64,000 nt of DNA from Proteus hauseri ATCC 700826 (GTDB taxonomy: Bacteria > Pseudomonadota > Gammaproteobacteria > Enterobacterales > Enterobacteriaceae). The notes under the pieces are model-generated. The model was not told where the DNA came from, did not search any database, and saw only the letters and a program-made list of their open reading frames with translations. The position numbers and the translations under genes were made by a program. Of the stretch, positions 9,984-20,933 are shown piece after piece; the stretch's first letter is position 1; each line of letters begins with the position of its first letter. The DNA lies in the NCBI RefSeq assembly GCF_001654965.1, contig NZ_LXEV01000023.1:124001-188000 (forward strand), written 5' to 3'.

Positions 9984-10008
9984 AAAAAAAGCTGGACGTA
10001 TATCCAGC
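9984..10008 (-). promoter_or_regulatory. LexA-type SOS box of ruvAB, also ruvC terminator hairpin
   Basis: CTGGACGTATATCCAG (9992-10007) fits the CTG-N10-CAG LexA pattern and keeps the CTGG...CCAG ends of the E. coli ruvA SOS box. On the minus strand the same inverted repeat (GCTGGA...TCCAGC) is immediately followed by seven T residues (9984-9990), making a good Rho-independent terminator just after ruvC. One element appears to serve both roles. Confidence 0.75.
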
Positions 10009-10044
10009 CTGTGTAAAACCAAAAACATTTATCTCAGCTATTGC

Positions 10045-10566
10045 TTATCTTAAGCGTCCGCGAGTTAAGACTAATCGAGGATCACCAACACGCAGTAAGT
10101 TTTGGTTAAAATGGCAGTGTGTAATAGCTATTGCTAACGCATCAGCGGCATCAGCTTGAGGTGCAGCAGATAATTTTAATATTGATCGCACCATATGTTG
10201 CACTTGGCTTTTATCCGCAGCCCCTGTTCCTACCACACTTTGTTTCACTTGCCGCGCCGCATATTCAAATACAGGTAAATCATTATTAACAGCGGCTAAT
10301 ATTGCGACACCTCGCGCTTGCCCTAACTTCAGCGCAGAATCTGCATTCTTCGCCATAAAAACTTGCTCGACAGCAAATACATCGGGTGAAAATTGCGTAA
10401 TTATTTCGCTTACACCGGCATAAATGCGTTTCAGTCGATTGGGAAGATCAGGAACCTGTGTGCGAATACACCCACTTCCTAAATAGATAAGTTGCCGTCC
10501 TTGCTGACGAATAACGCCATATCCTGTGATCCGAGAGCCAGGATCGATACCTAAAATGATAGCCAT
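10045..10566 (-). CDS. ruvC: Holliday junction resolvase RuvC
   Basis: Endonuclease that resolves Holliday junctions after RuvAB migration. I take the ATG at 10566 ([17 protein letters not shown]), giving 173 residues, exactly the E. coli length. An open frame runs 28 codons further upstream, but that part looks unconserved. The acidic catalytic residues include Asp7 in GIDPG, Glu66 in AVEQVF and the C-terminal [10 protein letters not shown] region. It lies between yebC and ruvA on the same strand and is followed by a terminator hairpin. Confidence 0.95.
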   Translation of the reverse strand: MAIILGIDPGSRITGYGVIRQQGRQLIYLGSGCIRTQVPDLPNRLKRIYAGVSEIITQFSPDVFAVEQVFMAKNADSALKLGQARGVAILAAVNNDLPVFEYAARQVKQSVVGTGAADKSQVQHMVRSILKLSAAPQADAADALAIAITHCHFNQNLLRVGDPRLVLTRGRLR

Positions 10567-10694
10567 ATCTATTCCTGTGGCCGATATGGACAATGGCGAG
10601 AGAAAAGAGCAAGACATGCTGCTCTGCTCTTCTCTTCGCACTTTCAACAACAGCGCAATTTACTTGCTGCTATTCGCAAAAATTATTGGTTAAA

Positions 10695-11450
10695 TTACAG
10701 AATATCTTCCAATAATTTGGCTACTTCATCAGAAATATCACCGTTGTGATAAACTTCTTGCACATCATCACTGTCTTCTAACATGTCAATCAGACGTAAT
10801 AATTTTGGTGCAGTTTCAATATCTAATTCTGCTTTTGTTGAAGGGATCATTGAAACTTCAGCTGACTCGGCAACAAAGCCCGCGGCATCCATAGCATCTT
10901 TCACTTCACCAAATGATTCTGGTGTAGTGTAAACATCAATTGCACCATCATCATAAGTTTCAACATCTTCAGCACCCGCTTCTAATGCTGCTTCCATTAC
11001 TGCATCTTCATCAACGCCTGGTGCATAAGAAATAACACCTTTTTTGGTGAATAAGTAAGATACCGAACCATCTGTACCTAAATTACCCCCCGTTTTGGTA
11101 AATGCATGGCGTACATCAGAAACAGTGCGGTTACGGTTATCACTTAAGCATTCAACCATAACAGCAGTACCCGCAGGACCATAACCTTCATAGATAATAG
11201 TTTCCATATTATCGTTTTCATCATTACCCGCACCACGAGCAATGGCGCGATTTAATGTATCGCGAGTCATGTTGTTGGATAACGCTTTATCAACTGCCGC
11301 ACGCAAACGTGGGTTAGTTGCTGGGTCTGCACCGCCTAAACGCGCAGCTGTTACCAACTCACGGATAATTTTAGTGAAAATTTTACCGCGTTTTGCATCT
11401 TGCGCTGCTTTACGGTGTTTAGTGTTGGCCCATTTACTATGACCTGCCAT
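10695..11450 (-). CDS. yebC: YebC family protein (TACO1-like)
   Basis: Widely conserved cytoplasmic protein; family members act as transcriptional regulators or help ribosomes translate proline-rich stretches. The 251 residues begin [20 protein letters not shown], the diagnostic YebC opening. All three domains are present, and the C-terminus is acidic ([18 protein letters not shown]). It follows nudB by 28 bp and precedes ruvC, as in E. coli, and is probably part of one aspS-nudB-yebC-ruvC transcript. Confidence 0.96.
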   Translation of the reverse strand: MAGHSKWANTKHRKAAQDAKRGKIFTKIIRELVTAARLGGADPATNPRLRAAVDKALSNNMTRDTLNRAIARGAGNDENDNMETIIYEGYGPAGTAVMVECLSDNRNRTVSDVRHAFTKTGGNLGTDGSVSYLFTKKGVISYAPGVDEDAVMEAALEAGAEDVETYDDGAIDVYTTPESFGEVKDAMDAAGFVAESAEVSMIPSTKAELDIETAPKLLRLIDMLEDSDDVQEVYHNGDISDEVAKLLEDIL

Positions 11451-11478
11451 GAAAATTTCTCCAAACGTGGTCTAATAA

Positions 11479-11913
11479 TTAAATAACAAATTCTCGTATC
11501 GCTTGCTGATTACCGGCTGACTTTGTTAAGTCGGCTGCCAGTGGCGCATCTAACCAAAGATATTGCGTGTGTTCAGTCAGTGCAATTTCCCGTTCAGAGG
11601 GAAGTGCTAACACAAACCAATGTTCCTGACCATGAGTGATCTCAGGCGCATAACGATGGCGAAAATGTGCAAAAATCTCATAAATAATCGTGCGATGGCA
11701 ATCCACCAGCTCAAGATTTTCTTTTATGATATCAATTCCAACTTCTTCGCGCACTTCACGTAATGCAGTTTGTAAAGGCGTTTCATCCTCTTCCAAACTA
11801 CCTGTCACTGATTGCCAGAAATCTGGATCATCTCGACGCTTCAGCATAAGCACCCGTTTAGTCTCTTTTGCATAAATCACTACTAAAACAGATACCGGGC
11901 GCTTATATTTCAT
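11479..11913 (-). CDS. nudB: Dihydroneopterin triphosphate diphosphatase NudB
   Basis: Nudix hydrolase that removes pyrophosphate from dihydroneopterin triphosphate, an early folate-synthesis step. In 144 residues the Nudix box runs from Gly38 to Ile60, with GSLEED and REVREEVGI as its ends. It begins 3 bp after the aspS stop codon, indicating co-transcription. Order and size match the E. coli aspS-nudB pair. Confidence 0.94.
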   Translation of the reverse strand: MKYKRPVSVLVVIYAKETKRVLMLKRRDDPDFWQSVTGSLEEDETPLQTALREVREEVGIDIIKENLELVDCHRTIIYEIFAHFRHRYAPEITHGQEHWFVLALPSEREIALTEHTQYLWLDAPLAADLTKSAGNQQAIREFVI

Positions 11914-11916
11914 GAT

Positions 11917-13698
11917 TTACTCTTTGTCTTCGCTTTCTTTTTGAGTCACCTGAATGGCTAATTCTTTTAATGCATCATCATTAGCAAAACTTGGTGCATT
12001 AGTCATTAAGCAAGCCGCAGCGGTTGTTTTAGGGAATGCGATAACATCACGAATATTATCTGTTCCCGTAATTAACATCACTAAACGGTCTAAACCAAAT
12101 GCTAAACCAGCGTGTGGTGGCGTACCAAATTTAAGCGCATCTAATAAGAAACCGAATTTTTCTTGTTGCTCATCAGGGCTAATGCCTAAGATGCTAAATA
12201 CCGCTTGTTGCATCTCATTGCGGTGAATACGAACAGAACCGCCACCCACTTCATAACCGTTGATAACCATATCATAAGCATTTGCAACCGCACCAACAGG
12301 GTGTGCAGTAAGCTCAGCAGGGGTTAGATCTTTAGGCGAAGTAAACGGATGGTGCATTGCACTTAAACTGCCCGTTTCTTCATCTTCTTCAAACATAGGG
12401 AAATCGATGACCCACAGTGGTTTCCATGCTTTCAGATCAGTTAATTCAAGATCACGCCCAACTTTCAGACGTAACGCACCCATTGCATCGCTCATGGTTC
12501 CTTGACGGCCAGCACCAAAGAAAATCAGGTCACCATCAGTTGCGCCTGTTGTAGCTAAAATTGCATTAACGACATCATTTGTTAAGAATTTTGCAATTGG
12601 GCTTTGTACGCCTTCGATGCCTTTCGCGCTTTCATTAACTTTCATCCACGCAAGACCTTTAGCACCATAAATGCCAACAAATTGCGTATATTCATCGATG
12701 TTTTTACGAGTTAATGCCGCACCACCTGGCACACGCAATGCGATAACTCGAGATTTTTCGTCGTTAGCCGCTTGAGCGAAGACACTGAATTCAACATCTT
12801 TGACTAAGTCAGCGATATCTTTCAGTTCCATTGGGTTACGCAAATCAGGTTTATCAGAACCATAACGACGCATTGCTTCAGCAAAGGTCATTACTGGGAA
12901 GGTGCCTAAGTCTACGTTTAAAATATCTAACCACAATGCGTGGATCATACGTTCCATCACTTCACGCACTTGATCTGCGCTCATAAATGATGTTTCAACG
13001 TCGATTTGAGTAAATTCAGGTTGGCGGTCAGCACGTAAGTCTTCATCACGGAAGCATTTAACGATTTGATAATAACGATCAATACCAGACATCATTAGCA
13101 GCTGTTTGAAAAGCTGTGGTGATTGTGGCAGTGCGTAGAATTTACCTTTATGAACACGACTTGGTACTAAATAGTCGCGAGCCCCTTCTGGGGTTGCTTT
13201 TGTCAGCATTGGGGTTTCAACATCCAGAAAACCTTCGCCATCCATAAAGCGACGCACAAAACTGGTAATTTTTGCGCGTGTTTTCAAGCGACCTGACATT
13301 TCAGGGCGACGCAAATCTAAATAACGGTAAGTTAAACGACGTTCTTCTGTGTTTGTTTGGTTGCTATCTAACGGTAAGGCTTCAGAACGATTAAAAATAG
13401 ACAGCGACTCTGCTGCTAATTCAATTTCCCCAGTGGCCATGTTTTTATTTACTTGGCTATCTGGGCGAGCACGTACTGTTCCTGTGACTTGAATACAAAA
13501 TTCATTACGCAGCTCTGAAGCCTGAGAAAATGCCTCTTTCTGCTCTGGGTCAAAGAAAACTTGAACAATACCTTCGCGATCTCGCATATCGATGAAAATT
13601 AATCCACCTAAATCACGACGACGATTAACCCAACCACAAAGAGTCACTTTTTGGCCCACATGGGCGCTATTCAACTGCCCACAATAATTAGTACGCAT
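11917..13698 (-). CDS. aspS: Aspartyl-tRNA synthetase
   Basis: Class II aminoacyl-tRNA synthetase that charges tRNA-Asp. The 593 residues have an N-terminal OB anticodon-binding domain (about 1-105). The class II core contains motif 2 ([18 protein letters not shown]) and motif 3 ([12 protein letters not shown]). A bacterial GAD insertion lies at about 285-425. It is the first gene of a run continuing into nudB, yebC and ruvC. The 266-bp upstream gap, shared with the divergent MAPEG gene, should hold its promoter. Confidence 0.98.
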   Translation of the reverse strand: MRTNYCGQLNSAHVGQKVTLCGWVNRRRDLGGLIFIDMRDREGIVQVFFDPEQKEAFSQASELRNEFCIQVTGTVRARPDSQVNKNMATGEIELAAESLSIFNRSEALPLDSNQTNTEERRLTYRYLDLRRPEMSGRLKTRAKITSFVRRFMDGEGFLDVETPMLTKATPEGARDYLVPSRVHKGKFYALPQSPQLFKQLLMMSGIDRYYQIVKCFRDEDLRADRQPEFTQIDVETSFMSADQVREVMERMIHALWLDILNVDLGTFPVMTFAEAMRRYGSDKPDLRNPMELKDIADLVKDVEFSVFAQAANDEKSRVIALRVPGGAALTRKNIDEYTQFVGIYGAKGLAWMKVNESAKGIEGVQSPIAKFLTNDVVNAILATTGATDGDLIFFGAGRQGTMSDAMGALRLKVGRDLELTDLKAWKPLWVIDFPMFEEDEETGSLSAMHHPFTSPKDLTPAELTAHPVGAVANAYDMVINGYEVGGGSVRIHRNEMQQAVFSILGISPDEQQEKFGFLLDALKFGTPPHAGLAFGLDRLVMLITGTDNIRDVIAFPKTTAAACLMTNAPSFANDDALKELAIQVTQKESEDKE

Positions 13699-13964
13699 AC
13701 AATATCCTTTTACTCAGCTTGTTGTGCTTTCTGCTGCGGAAATTTTGGCAATAGTCTTTTTCGAGTAGTGTCAAAAAAAAGGCAGACATTATAACGAAAA
13801 TTCTTCCCGGCGATAAGAGTATAGACCTAGTTTATATGATACATCTTTTCAAGGATTTGCTAATCCCTAAACAATTTATTAATAATAATTATTTATAGCG
13901 ACAGAAGTCGCTTTGAGGTTTATCATTAAATTCGCCGTTTTTTGGTTTTGGCAATGGAGAAAAG

Positions 13965-14363
13965 ATGGTTAGCTCGCTTTATATCGTATTGGGCGCACTA
14001 TTATTGATTAAATTGTCCCTAAATGTCGTAAAACTCAGAACTCAATATCGGGTAGCTTATGGTGACGGTGGCTTTTATGAATTACAAACAGCCATCCGTG
14101 TTCATGGTAACGCGGTAGAATACATCCCCATTTCCATGGTTTTATTACTTGTTATGGAAATGAATGGCGCATTTGTATGGATGGTACACATCTGTGGCTC
14201 TATTTTAATCGCAGGCCGCATCCTACATGCCTATGGTTTAAAACATCGCGAACTTCGTTGGCGCCGCTCTGGAATGGCTGCAACTTTTTTGTCTATGCTA
14301 CTGATGATCATTGCTAATATTTATTTCCTTCCTTGGATCCAAATCTTTTCCTTCTATTATTAA
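13965..14363 (+). CDS. yecN: MAPEG family membrane protein (YecN-like)
   Basis: Small integral membrane protein of the MAPEG family (eicosanoid and glutathione metabolism relatives), 132 residues with about four membrane segments. The motif FYELQTAIRVHGNAVEYIPI is typical, with the RVHGNAVEY core intact. Its position just before cmoA-cmoB matches E. coli yecN. Its enzymatic activity in bacteria is unknown. It starts at ATG 13965 after a GGAGA ribosome site. Confidence 0.85.
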   Translation: MVSSLYIVLGALLLIKLSLNVVKLRTQYRVAYGDGGFYELQTAIRVHGNAVEYIPISMVLLLVMEMNGAFVWMVHICGSILIAGRILHAYGLKHRELRWRRSGMAATFLSMLLMIIANIYFLPWIQIFSFYY

Positions 14364-14493
14364 GTCCTCGCTGGAATAACATGATCATCCTTGATCAATA
14401 CCGACATCCTTGCTGTTGTGATTAATAACGGCAAGGTATCGAAAAGGTTTATCTATTTTTTCTCATTTCTTTCTGAATAATGCAACTTTGTGA

Positions 14494-15302
<809 letters not shown>

Positions 15303-15303
<1 letters not shown>

Positions 15304-16277
15304 TGATTAACTTCAGCTCGTTTTATCAACGTATTGCTCAAGATGAGCGTTTATTTCATTGGTTAGACACATTACCAGCACAGCTATCAGAATGGCGTTC
15401 GCACGCATTACATGGACATTTTGCTTCATGGGAAAGAATGCTAGAAAACTTACCCGAAATAACACCAACTGAATGTGATTTAAAAAAGGGTGTTATCGCC
15501 ACGAAAACGCCCGCACTCAGCGCAGGCGAGCAACTTGGATTAAATAATATTTTAAAATCCCTAATGCCTTGGCGTAAAGGCCCTTTTTCACTATATGGTG
15601 TGAATATAGATACAGAGTGGCGTTCAGATTGGAAATGGGATCGCGTTTTACCACACCTTTCACCGCTTGAAGGTCGTTTAGTGTTAGATGTGGGTTGCGG
15701 CAGCGGCTATCACATGTGGCGTATGTTAGGTGAAGGCGCTGATATGGTGGTTGGCATTGACCCTACTCAGCTCTTTTTATGTCAATTTGAAGCAGTAAGA
15801 AAATTATTAGGTAATGATCAACGTGCCCATCTTATTCCTGTTGGAATAGAACAGATGCCAGAGCTAAATGCGTTTGATACCGTATTTTCTATGGGTGTGC
15901 TTTATCACCGCCGTTCACCACTTGATCATCTATGGCAATTAAAACACCAATTAGTTTCTGGTGGTGAATTAGTATTAGAAAGCCTAGTAATTGATGGTGA
16001 TGAATTCCAATGCTTAATTCCTGGTGAACGTTATGCACAAATGCGTAATGTCTATTTTATTCCATCAGCAAAAATGCTAAAAGTTTGGCTAGAAAAATGT
16101 GGTTTTAAAGATGTTCGTATTGTTGATGAAAATATCACATCATTGGGCGAACAACGCAAAACAGAATGGATGGTAACGGATTCATTAGAAGCATTTCTAG
16201 AGCCTAATGACCATAGTAAAACGGTTGAAGGTTATCCCGCACCAAAACGGGCAATATTAATTGCCACTAAGCCATAA
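15303..16277 (+). CDS. cmoB: tRNA U34 carboxymethyltransferase CmoB
   Basis: Transfers the carboxymethyl group from carboxy-SAM to 5-hydroxyuridine 34 of tRNA. The 324 residues carry the SAM-binding motif [16 protein letters not shown] (about 123-138) and the CmoB-typical [14 protein letters not shown]. It is fused in an operon with cmoA by an ATG that overlaps the cmoA stop codon. A clear terminator hairpin follows. Confidence 0.97.
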
Positions 16278-16309
16278 GCAAAATTTAATATCATTATTTT
16301 CTAAAATCT

Positions 16310-16344
16310 AAAGGGATATCAATTTTTTGCATATCCCTTTTCTA
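16310..16344 (+). terminator. Terminator of cmoAB
   Basis: AAAGGGATAT (16310-16319) pairs perfectly with ATATCCCTTT (16331-16340) around an 11-nt loop, with further T residues downstream. It lies 32 bp after the cmoB stop codon. Confidence 0.85.
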
Positions 16345-16419
16345 CATAATATAGGCTTATTATTTTAGATTTTACTTGGGTTAAAAAATCATACCGTTAA
16401 TAATGATTGTAAATAAACA

Positions 16420-17226
16420 ATGGCAAATATAAATAAGAGCAAGCAGGTTACACAAAAAAAAATAACACAACAAAAACAACAATCTTTATTGTCAAAAAAT
16501 AAACAACTAAAAGAAAAACAATCATATAAGCAGCTTATTGAACTATCTTCATTTGTTGAAAGTAATTCAGCCACGCCTTTTGCATTAACGCCATTACAAC
16601 GTGTAATAAAGATCTTTTTTTCATTATTCGACTATGCAACTCAATTTTTATATATCGCATTTATTATTACAGTGTGGTGGTTTCCAGAACGATTTTCGGT
16701 ACAAACAATTTATAACCTTACTGTTCTTTTTTTATTTGAGTTTATCTTAGTGCACTCTGGCGTATTTATGGCGGCATTTTCTCGCACTAAATTCGTTTTT
16801 GCGTTAATTCCTGTTTATGGGATATTTGCCTTAGTTATTAACAGCATGATTATGGGAGAAGAAAATCTAATTATTTGGCTTTATGCCGTGATTGTTGCCA
16901 ATCGCATTATTGGAGGGTATCAGGTAAAAACTCAAGAAGAGTTCGGAAAAAATTTACTTTATAGTGCATTGTTAGTTATTAACTTTATGTTTAGTCTATT
17001 TTCTGTGCTTATTTTTCAATTCCTGGTTCCTTATGGTGGTTTAACCCCCGAATATTTAAATGAAATCAACTATCTCTATTTGATCCCACAGCACAGTGAT
17101 TATTTTAACGTTCCTCATATTGGCATGGCTTACGGTACATTGTTCTATGGTATTCCTTTTATTTGTATGGCGGTAATTCAAATAAAAATGCTTTATAAAA
17201 AATTACGTTTAAAATTGAAAAAATAA
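16420..17226 (+). CDS. Uncharacterised multi-pass membrane protein
   Basis: I do not recognise the family. The 268-residue product has a Lys/Gln-rich, probably cytoplasmic N-terminus (residues 1-60, e.g. KKITQQKQQSLLSK). About six hydrophobic segments follow, between residues 65 and 258, and the tail is basic (KKLRLKLKK). There is no strong ribosome site at ATG 16420. Base composition is more AT-rich than cmoB. It stands alone between cmoB and the ABC-F gene, where E. coli has torZ/torY, and has no visible partner. Confidence 0.6.
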   Translation: MANINKSKQVTQKKITQQKQQSLLSKNKQLKEKQSYKQLIELSSFVESNSATPFALTPLQRVIKIFFSLFDYATQFLYIAFIITVWWFPERFSVQTIYNLTVLFLFEFILVHSGVFMAAFSRTKFVFALIPVYGIFALVINSMIMGEENLIIWLYAVIVANRIIGGYQVKTQEEFGKNLLYSALLVINFMFSLFSVLIFQFLVPYGGLTPEYLNEINYLYLIPQHSDYFNVPHIGMAYGTLFYGIPFICMAVIQIKMLYKKLRLKLKK

Positions 17227-17519
17227 TATAAATAACCAAATGAAAAGTAAGTGACAGCGCACAGAATGCTAAATATCTCTATTGTTGTTCTGCTTAACTC
17301 ATGTTTATAATGCGCAGGTATTACTCTTATTTCACTTTTTATTTAATTTCCTATTTTAAAAGGCACTTCCCTACGATGAACTAAATTCTGCCAGAAAATC
17401 ATTTCAAAATACTTTTGAGTATTTATTTTCTGTTACTGGCAGACAATAGTTTATATCGCGTCTCTTTGCTACAAAAGATCTCGGCTGTCTGCCACCTATT
17501 TCTCTTAGGAGGTATATTT
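17227..17519 (+). promoter_or_regulatory. Leader of the ABC-F gene with alternative base-pairing segments
   Basis: Three complementary segments lie just before the gene: A = TCTGCCAG (17387-17394), B = CTGGCAGACA (17436-17445) and C = TGTCTGCCA (17486-17494). A can pair with B (8 bp) and B can pair with C (9 bp), but not both at once. A tiny ORF, ATG-AAC-TAA, lies at 17376-17384, directly before segment A. ACTTCC (17365-17370) could also pair, with one wobble, to GGAGGT of the gene's ribosome site. This is the layout of a transcription or translation attenuator. The function is inferred. Confidence 0.45.
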
Positions 17520-19094
17520 ATGACTATAGCTTGTCATTTTTCACAGCTAACTATCGAATTTAATCAAACTCTACTATTTCCACCATTAAGCCGTTCACTA
17601 ACTTGTCAGCAAAACGCATTAATTGGACATAACGGAAAAGGTAAATCAGTGCTATTAAGATTATTAGCACAAAAAATAACCCCAACATCAGGACAAATAA
17701 CCTGGAACATCCCCTTTATTCACGTTGATCAATTAACACGACTAACCGGTAATACTATCGCTGAAGCATTAGGAATAAATCTTCTGTACCAAGCTTTTCA
17801 ACGTGTAGATGAGGGTATTGCTTCAATGCAAGATATCGAATTACTTGATGGAAAATGGCAGCTGCCTGTGGCATGGCAAAGCTTATTGCATTCAGCTCAG
17901 TTACCGATTTCAATGGATACGCCTATTGCTCATTTAAGTGGTGGAGAACAAACCCGCTTAGCGCTTTGTCGTGCTTTTTTACATAAAAATAGCTTTCTTT
18001 TATTAGATGAGCCCGATAATCATCTTGATATTGAAGGACAACAATGGCTGGTTAAGCAACTCGCGCAACATAAATCAGGTTCATTAATTATTAGTCATAA
18101 CCGTCAATTTCTATCTCATATGGACGCTATATTTGAATTGACTGAGAAAGGATTGGCTGAATATGGCGGCAACTATACACTTTATGAAACACAAAAAAGC
18201 GCTGAAACAGCCTCTTTAGAGGCTGCAACAGAGCGTATTACTAGCCAAATTAAAAGTGAAAAACGTCAACAACAAGTAACCCAACAAAAAGCCACGCAAA
18301 GGCGCCAACAAGGCGAATCGATTAGAAAAAGTGGATCACAATGCTTGCTATTACTTGATATGCAAAAAAATCGTGCTGAACAACGCTTGTCTGCCGTTGC
18401 TAAGCGTCATCAGCGTGTAATGGATGATATGCAATCTCAACGCCAAACATTAGAAGAAGAAAAAGCGCATATTCATCAGCAAAAAATAACGCTAAATTAC
18501 CAATGCAGTGGTCAACGCTTACATGTTTTTGTTTCAGATCTCTGTTTACCTTTTGGTTATCAAAAACCTATCTCATTTTCAGCCTATAGCGGAGAACACT
18601 GGCATATTAAAGGTAAAAATGGATGTGGCAAATCGACATTATTAAAATGTTTAATTGACGCCATATCACCATTATCGGGTGAATATCGCTTGAATAAAGA
18701 TTTTTGTTATTTGGATCAACATCTTGCTTTACTTGATAAAACGATACCTGTTTCACAAGCTCTGTATAATTATCAATCTGAAATTTCTATTGAACAATGG
18801 CGGACCCGTCTTGGTATGTTAAGAATTCGAGGAGATAACTCAATGCTGCCACTTGAAAAACTTAGTGGTGGTGAGCAATTAAAAGCAACTTTACTCGCAT
18901 TAACGCATAGCCCAACACCACCTGCCGTTTTACTACTAGATGAACCAGATAATCATCTGGATATAGAATCTAAGCAGTTATTAGAGAATTTATTAGCACA
19001 ATATCAAGGCACATTATTATTGGTGTCACATGACAATACATTCGTTGAGCAATGTGGTATTACGCATACATTATTATTAGAAGATATTGATTAA
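17520..19094 (+). CDS. ABC-F family ATPase (duplicated ABC domains)
   Basis: Soluble protein with two ABC ATPase domains and no membrane segments, so a ribosome-associated ABC-F protein is expected. I start at ATG 17520, behind an excellent AGGAGGT site with a 6-nt spacer, giving 524 residues; the frame stays open back to TTG 17415. Domain 1 has Walker A GHNGKGKS (36-43), LSGGEQ (139-144) and LLLDEPDNHLD (160-170). A charged, Gln-rich linker of about 220-330 follows. Domain 2 has GKNGCGKS, LSGGEQ and a second LLLDEPDNHLD. I cannot assign it to a named subfamily such as Uup, EttA or YheS. Some ABC-F proteins protect ribosomes from antibiotics, often under leader attenuation. Confidence 0.85.
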   Translation: MTIACHFSQLTIEFNQTLLFPPLSRSLTCQQNALIGHNGKGKSVLLRLLAQKITPTSGQITWNIPFIHVDQLTRLTGNTIAEALGINLLYQAFQRVDEGIASMQDIELLDGKWQLPVAWQSLLHSAQLPISMDTPIAHLSGGEQTRLALCRAFLHKNSFLLLDEPDNHLDIEGQQWLVKQLAQHKSGSLIISHNRQFLSHMDAIFELTEKGLAEYGGNYTLYETQKSAETASLEAATERITSQIKSEKRQQQVTQQKATQRRQQGESIRKSGSQCLLLLDMQKNRAEQRLSAVAKRHQRVMDDMQSQRQTLEEEKAHIHQQKITLNYQCSGQRLHVFVSDLCLPFGYQKPISFSAYSGEHWHIKGKNGCGKSTLLKCLIDAISPLSGEYRLNKDFCYLDQHLALLDKTIPVSQALYNYQSEISIEQWRTRLGMLRIRGDNSMLPLEKLSGGEQLKATLLALTHSPTPPAVLLLDEPDNHLDIESKQLLENLLAQYQGTLLLVSHDNTFVEQCGITHTLLLEDID

Positions 19095-19164
19095 ATAATT
19101 TACGGATTAATTGTAGCTAGCAGTAACTGACATATTATTATTTTATTTAACTTAGCGATTTAAA

Positions 19165-19196
19165 ATAAAAATAGCCGTGCCAATAATGGCACGGCT
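19165..19196 (-). terminator. Terminator of cutC (minus strand)
   Basis: AGCCGTGCC (19173-19181) pairs perfectly with GGCACGGCT (19188-19196). On the minus strand the hairpin is followed by ATTTTTATTTTA. It lies about 105 bp past the cutC stop codon. On the plus strand there is no T tract, so it is not a good terminator for the ABC-F gene. Confidence 0.8.
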
Positions 19197-19300
19197 TGAA
19201 CTTACAAAGATATATTCATAACATCTTTTAGTTATTCCTATCATTAGGAATAAATTAAAAATAGGATCACTACACTCTTTTTATAAAACGACGTATTTAT

Positions 19301-20053
19301 TTAAGAAACCATTGCTGAATGAATACTCATAATATCTTTCATCGCTTCAACAGTATCTTCATCAACACAATAATGTGTAAATTCATCAACTTCACTATCT
19401 GAGCTCATCGTTACGCCAGCTTTGCGATAATTCATGGTAGAAGGTGCAACTTTACCTGCCGAGCTATGAATTTCTTTTAATCCCACCTCTAAGAATTTTT
19501 GCATATTACTTAAACGAACACCGGCACCCGCCATAATGATAGGACCTTGTGTCTTTTCATTTAAAGTACGCAAAAGTGGTAAGCCTAATTCTGCGTTTGC
19601 TTGTTGTCCTGAAGTTAAAATACGGGACACACCTAATTGCGTCAGTTGTTCCAGTGCTAATAACGGATTAATACACATATCAAAAGCACGATGAAAAGTA
19701 ATTGCTAATGGTCCAGCAAGTTCCATCAATATCGCCATTTTAGGTAGATCAATATGTCCTTCTTCATTTAAGGTACCCACTACTGCTCCAGAAAATCCCA
19801 TATCTCGAATAAGGCTGATATCATTTTTCATGGCAGCAAAATCAGCTTGCCCATAACAAAAATCACCACCACGTGGACGGATAATAGGATGAACAGGAAT
19901 ACGAACTAAATCTCTGACTTGTCTTAACATTCCGTAACTTGGTGTGACACCACCTTCAGATGGACTTGTACATAATTCAATTCTGTCAGCACCCGCTCGT
20001 TCTGCTACTAGAGCGCATTCCGCACCAAAACAACAAATCTCCAACTTTGTCAT
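19301..20053 (-). CDS. cutC: CutC family TIM-barrel protein
   Basis: Cytoplasmic TIM-barrel protein of 250 residues, named for copper homeostasis; the direct role in copper handling is disputed in E. coli. Characteristic stretches are [20 protein letters not shown] and RPRGGDFCY near the N-terminus, ITFHRAFDM mid-protein, and [17 protein letters not shown]. It lies next to yecM and argS, as in E. coli, 154 bp downstream of yecM, and is followed by a strong hairpin terminator. Confidence 0.93.
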   Translation of the reverse strand: MTKLEICCFGAECALVAERAGADRIELCTSPSEGGVTPSYGMLRQVRDLVRIPVHPIIRPRGGDFCYGQADFAAMKNDISLIRDMGFSGAVVGTLNEEGHIDLPKMAILMELAGPLAITFHRAFDMCINPLLALEQLTQLGVSRILTSGQQANAELGLPLLRTLNEKTQGPIIMAGAGVRLSNMQKFLEVGLKEIHSSAGKVAPSTMNYRKAGVTMSSDSEVDEFTHYCVDEDTVEAMKDIMSIHSAMVS

Positions 20054-20207
20054 ATCATCCCTCTCTATCCTTTATGAAGAAAGCAATCAGAAAATAATTA
20101 TCATTTCTTAGCGATTAAGAACAATAGTTGTCGAATATCGTTATTCATTCAATTCCACCATCAGAGTTTTGTGCTGACACATACAAACTATTTTCTGAAT
20201 ATGTCGC

Positions 20208-20762
20208 TCAACACTCACTTTCTACGATTTTTTGTAACGAATAAGGATGATACTTCAACGTAACCTGTCCATTAGTCACAGCTACTGTTGGATTAGGTAG
20301 ACGCTCTTTATCACCTTTCGGTTCACTAATTTTTAATTTTAATGTTTCTGGTAAAGGATTTGGTAATAAAGATCGTACCGTATTAATTAATAAATCTGGT
20401 TTTATAGAAATCACTTGTTCTATATGTTCCCAACCTTGATATAAATACGTTTTATGTGTTGGGAAAGGTAATTCCACAATAAATACTGGCTGATTTAATA
20501 CTATTAATGGGATATCTAATTTAAATAAATAGATAGGACGTCCATTAATCTCATTAGCAGAAATACAGGTTCCACACTGGTTTAATCCCTCTCGCCATTG
20601 TTCTGCTAACACTAACTCATGACAACGTAACGAAATATGATCCGTAGGATAAAAACTCAAGTCAATATTGAGTGTGTTCGCCAATTGAATCATTTTTTCT
20701 TCAAATAATGGAAGTTCATTAAATAAATCTTTTAATTGTGGAATTGAAGAAAATAACGCCAT
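20208..20762 (-). CDS. yecM: YecM family protein (VOC-like fold)
   Basis: Protein of 184 residues matching E. coli YecM (188). The family has a vicinal-oxygen-chelate-like metal-enzyme fold of unknown activity. Recognisable pieces are DHISLRCHELVLAEQW, NGRPIYLFKLD, YQGWEHIEQV and KGDKERLPNPTVAV. It is divergent from argS with 171 bp between the starts, and upstream of cutC on the same strand. Confidence 0.9.
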   Translation of the reverse strand: MALFSSIPQLKDLFNELPLFEEKMIQLANTLNIDLSFYPTDHISLRCHELVLAEQWREGLNQCGTCISANEINGRPIYLFKLDIPLIVLNQPVFIVELPFPTHKTYLYQGWEHIEQVISIKPDLLINTVRSLLPNPLPETLKLKISEPKGDKERLPNPTVAVTNGQVTLKYHPYSLQKIVESEC

Positions 20763-20933
20763 TTTGAGTAACCTTAATGAAAAAGCAGAGAAAAACCCTT
20801 AAAGATAAGGCCCAGATAGTAGCATGTTCTAGCCAGAATATGTTATAAATCCAAGGCTAAATCTAATTTTCTATAAAAACCTGTCGCCGTTTTTTTGTCA
20901 GGTTTTATTTTCTCATTAATTTAAGGTAACCCG

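Noticed and set aside
13699..13964. Possible small RNA in the aspS-yecN gap
   Set aside because: No terminator hairpin or recognisable RNA was found; it is adequately explained as two divergent promoters.
17415..17519. N-terminal extension of the ABC-F protein from TTG 17415
   Set aside because: The AGGAGGT site with ideal spacing at ATG 17520 fits better, and the extension overlaps the leader pairing segments; not excluded.
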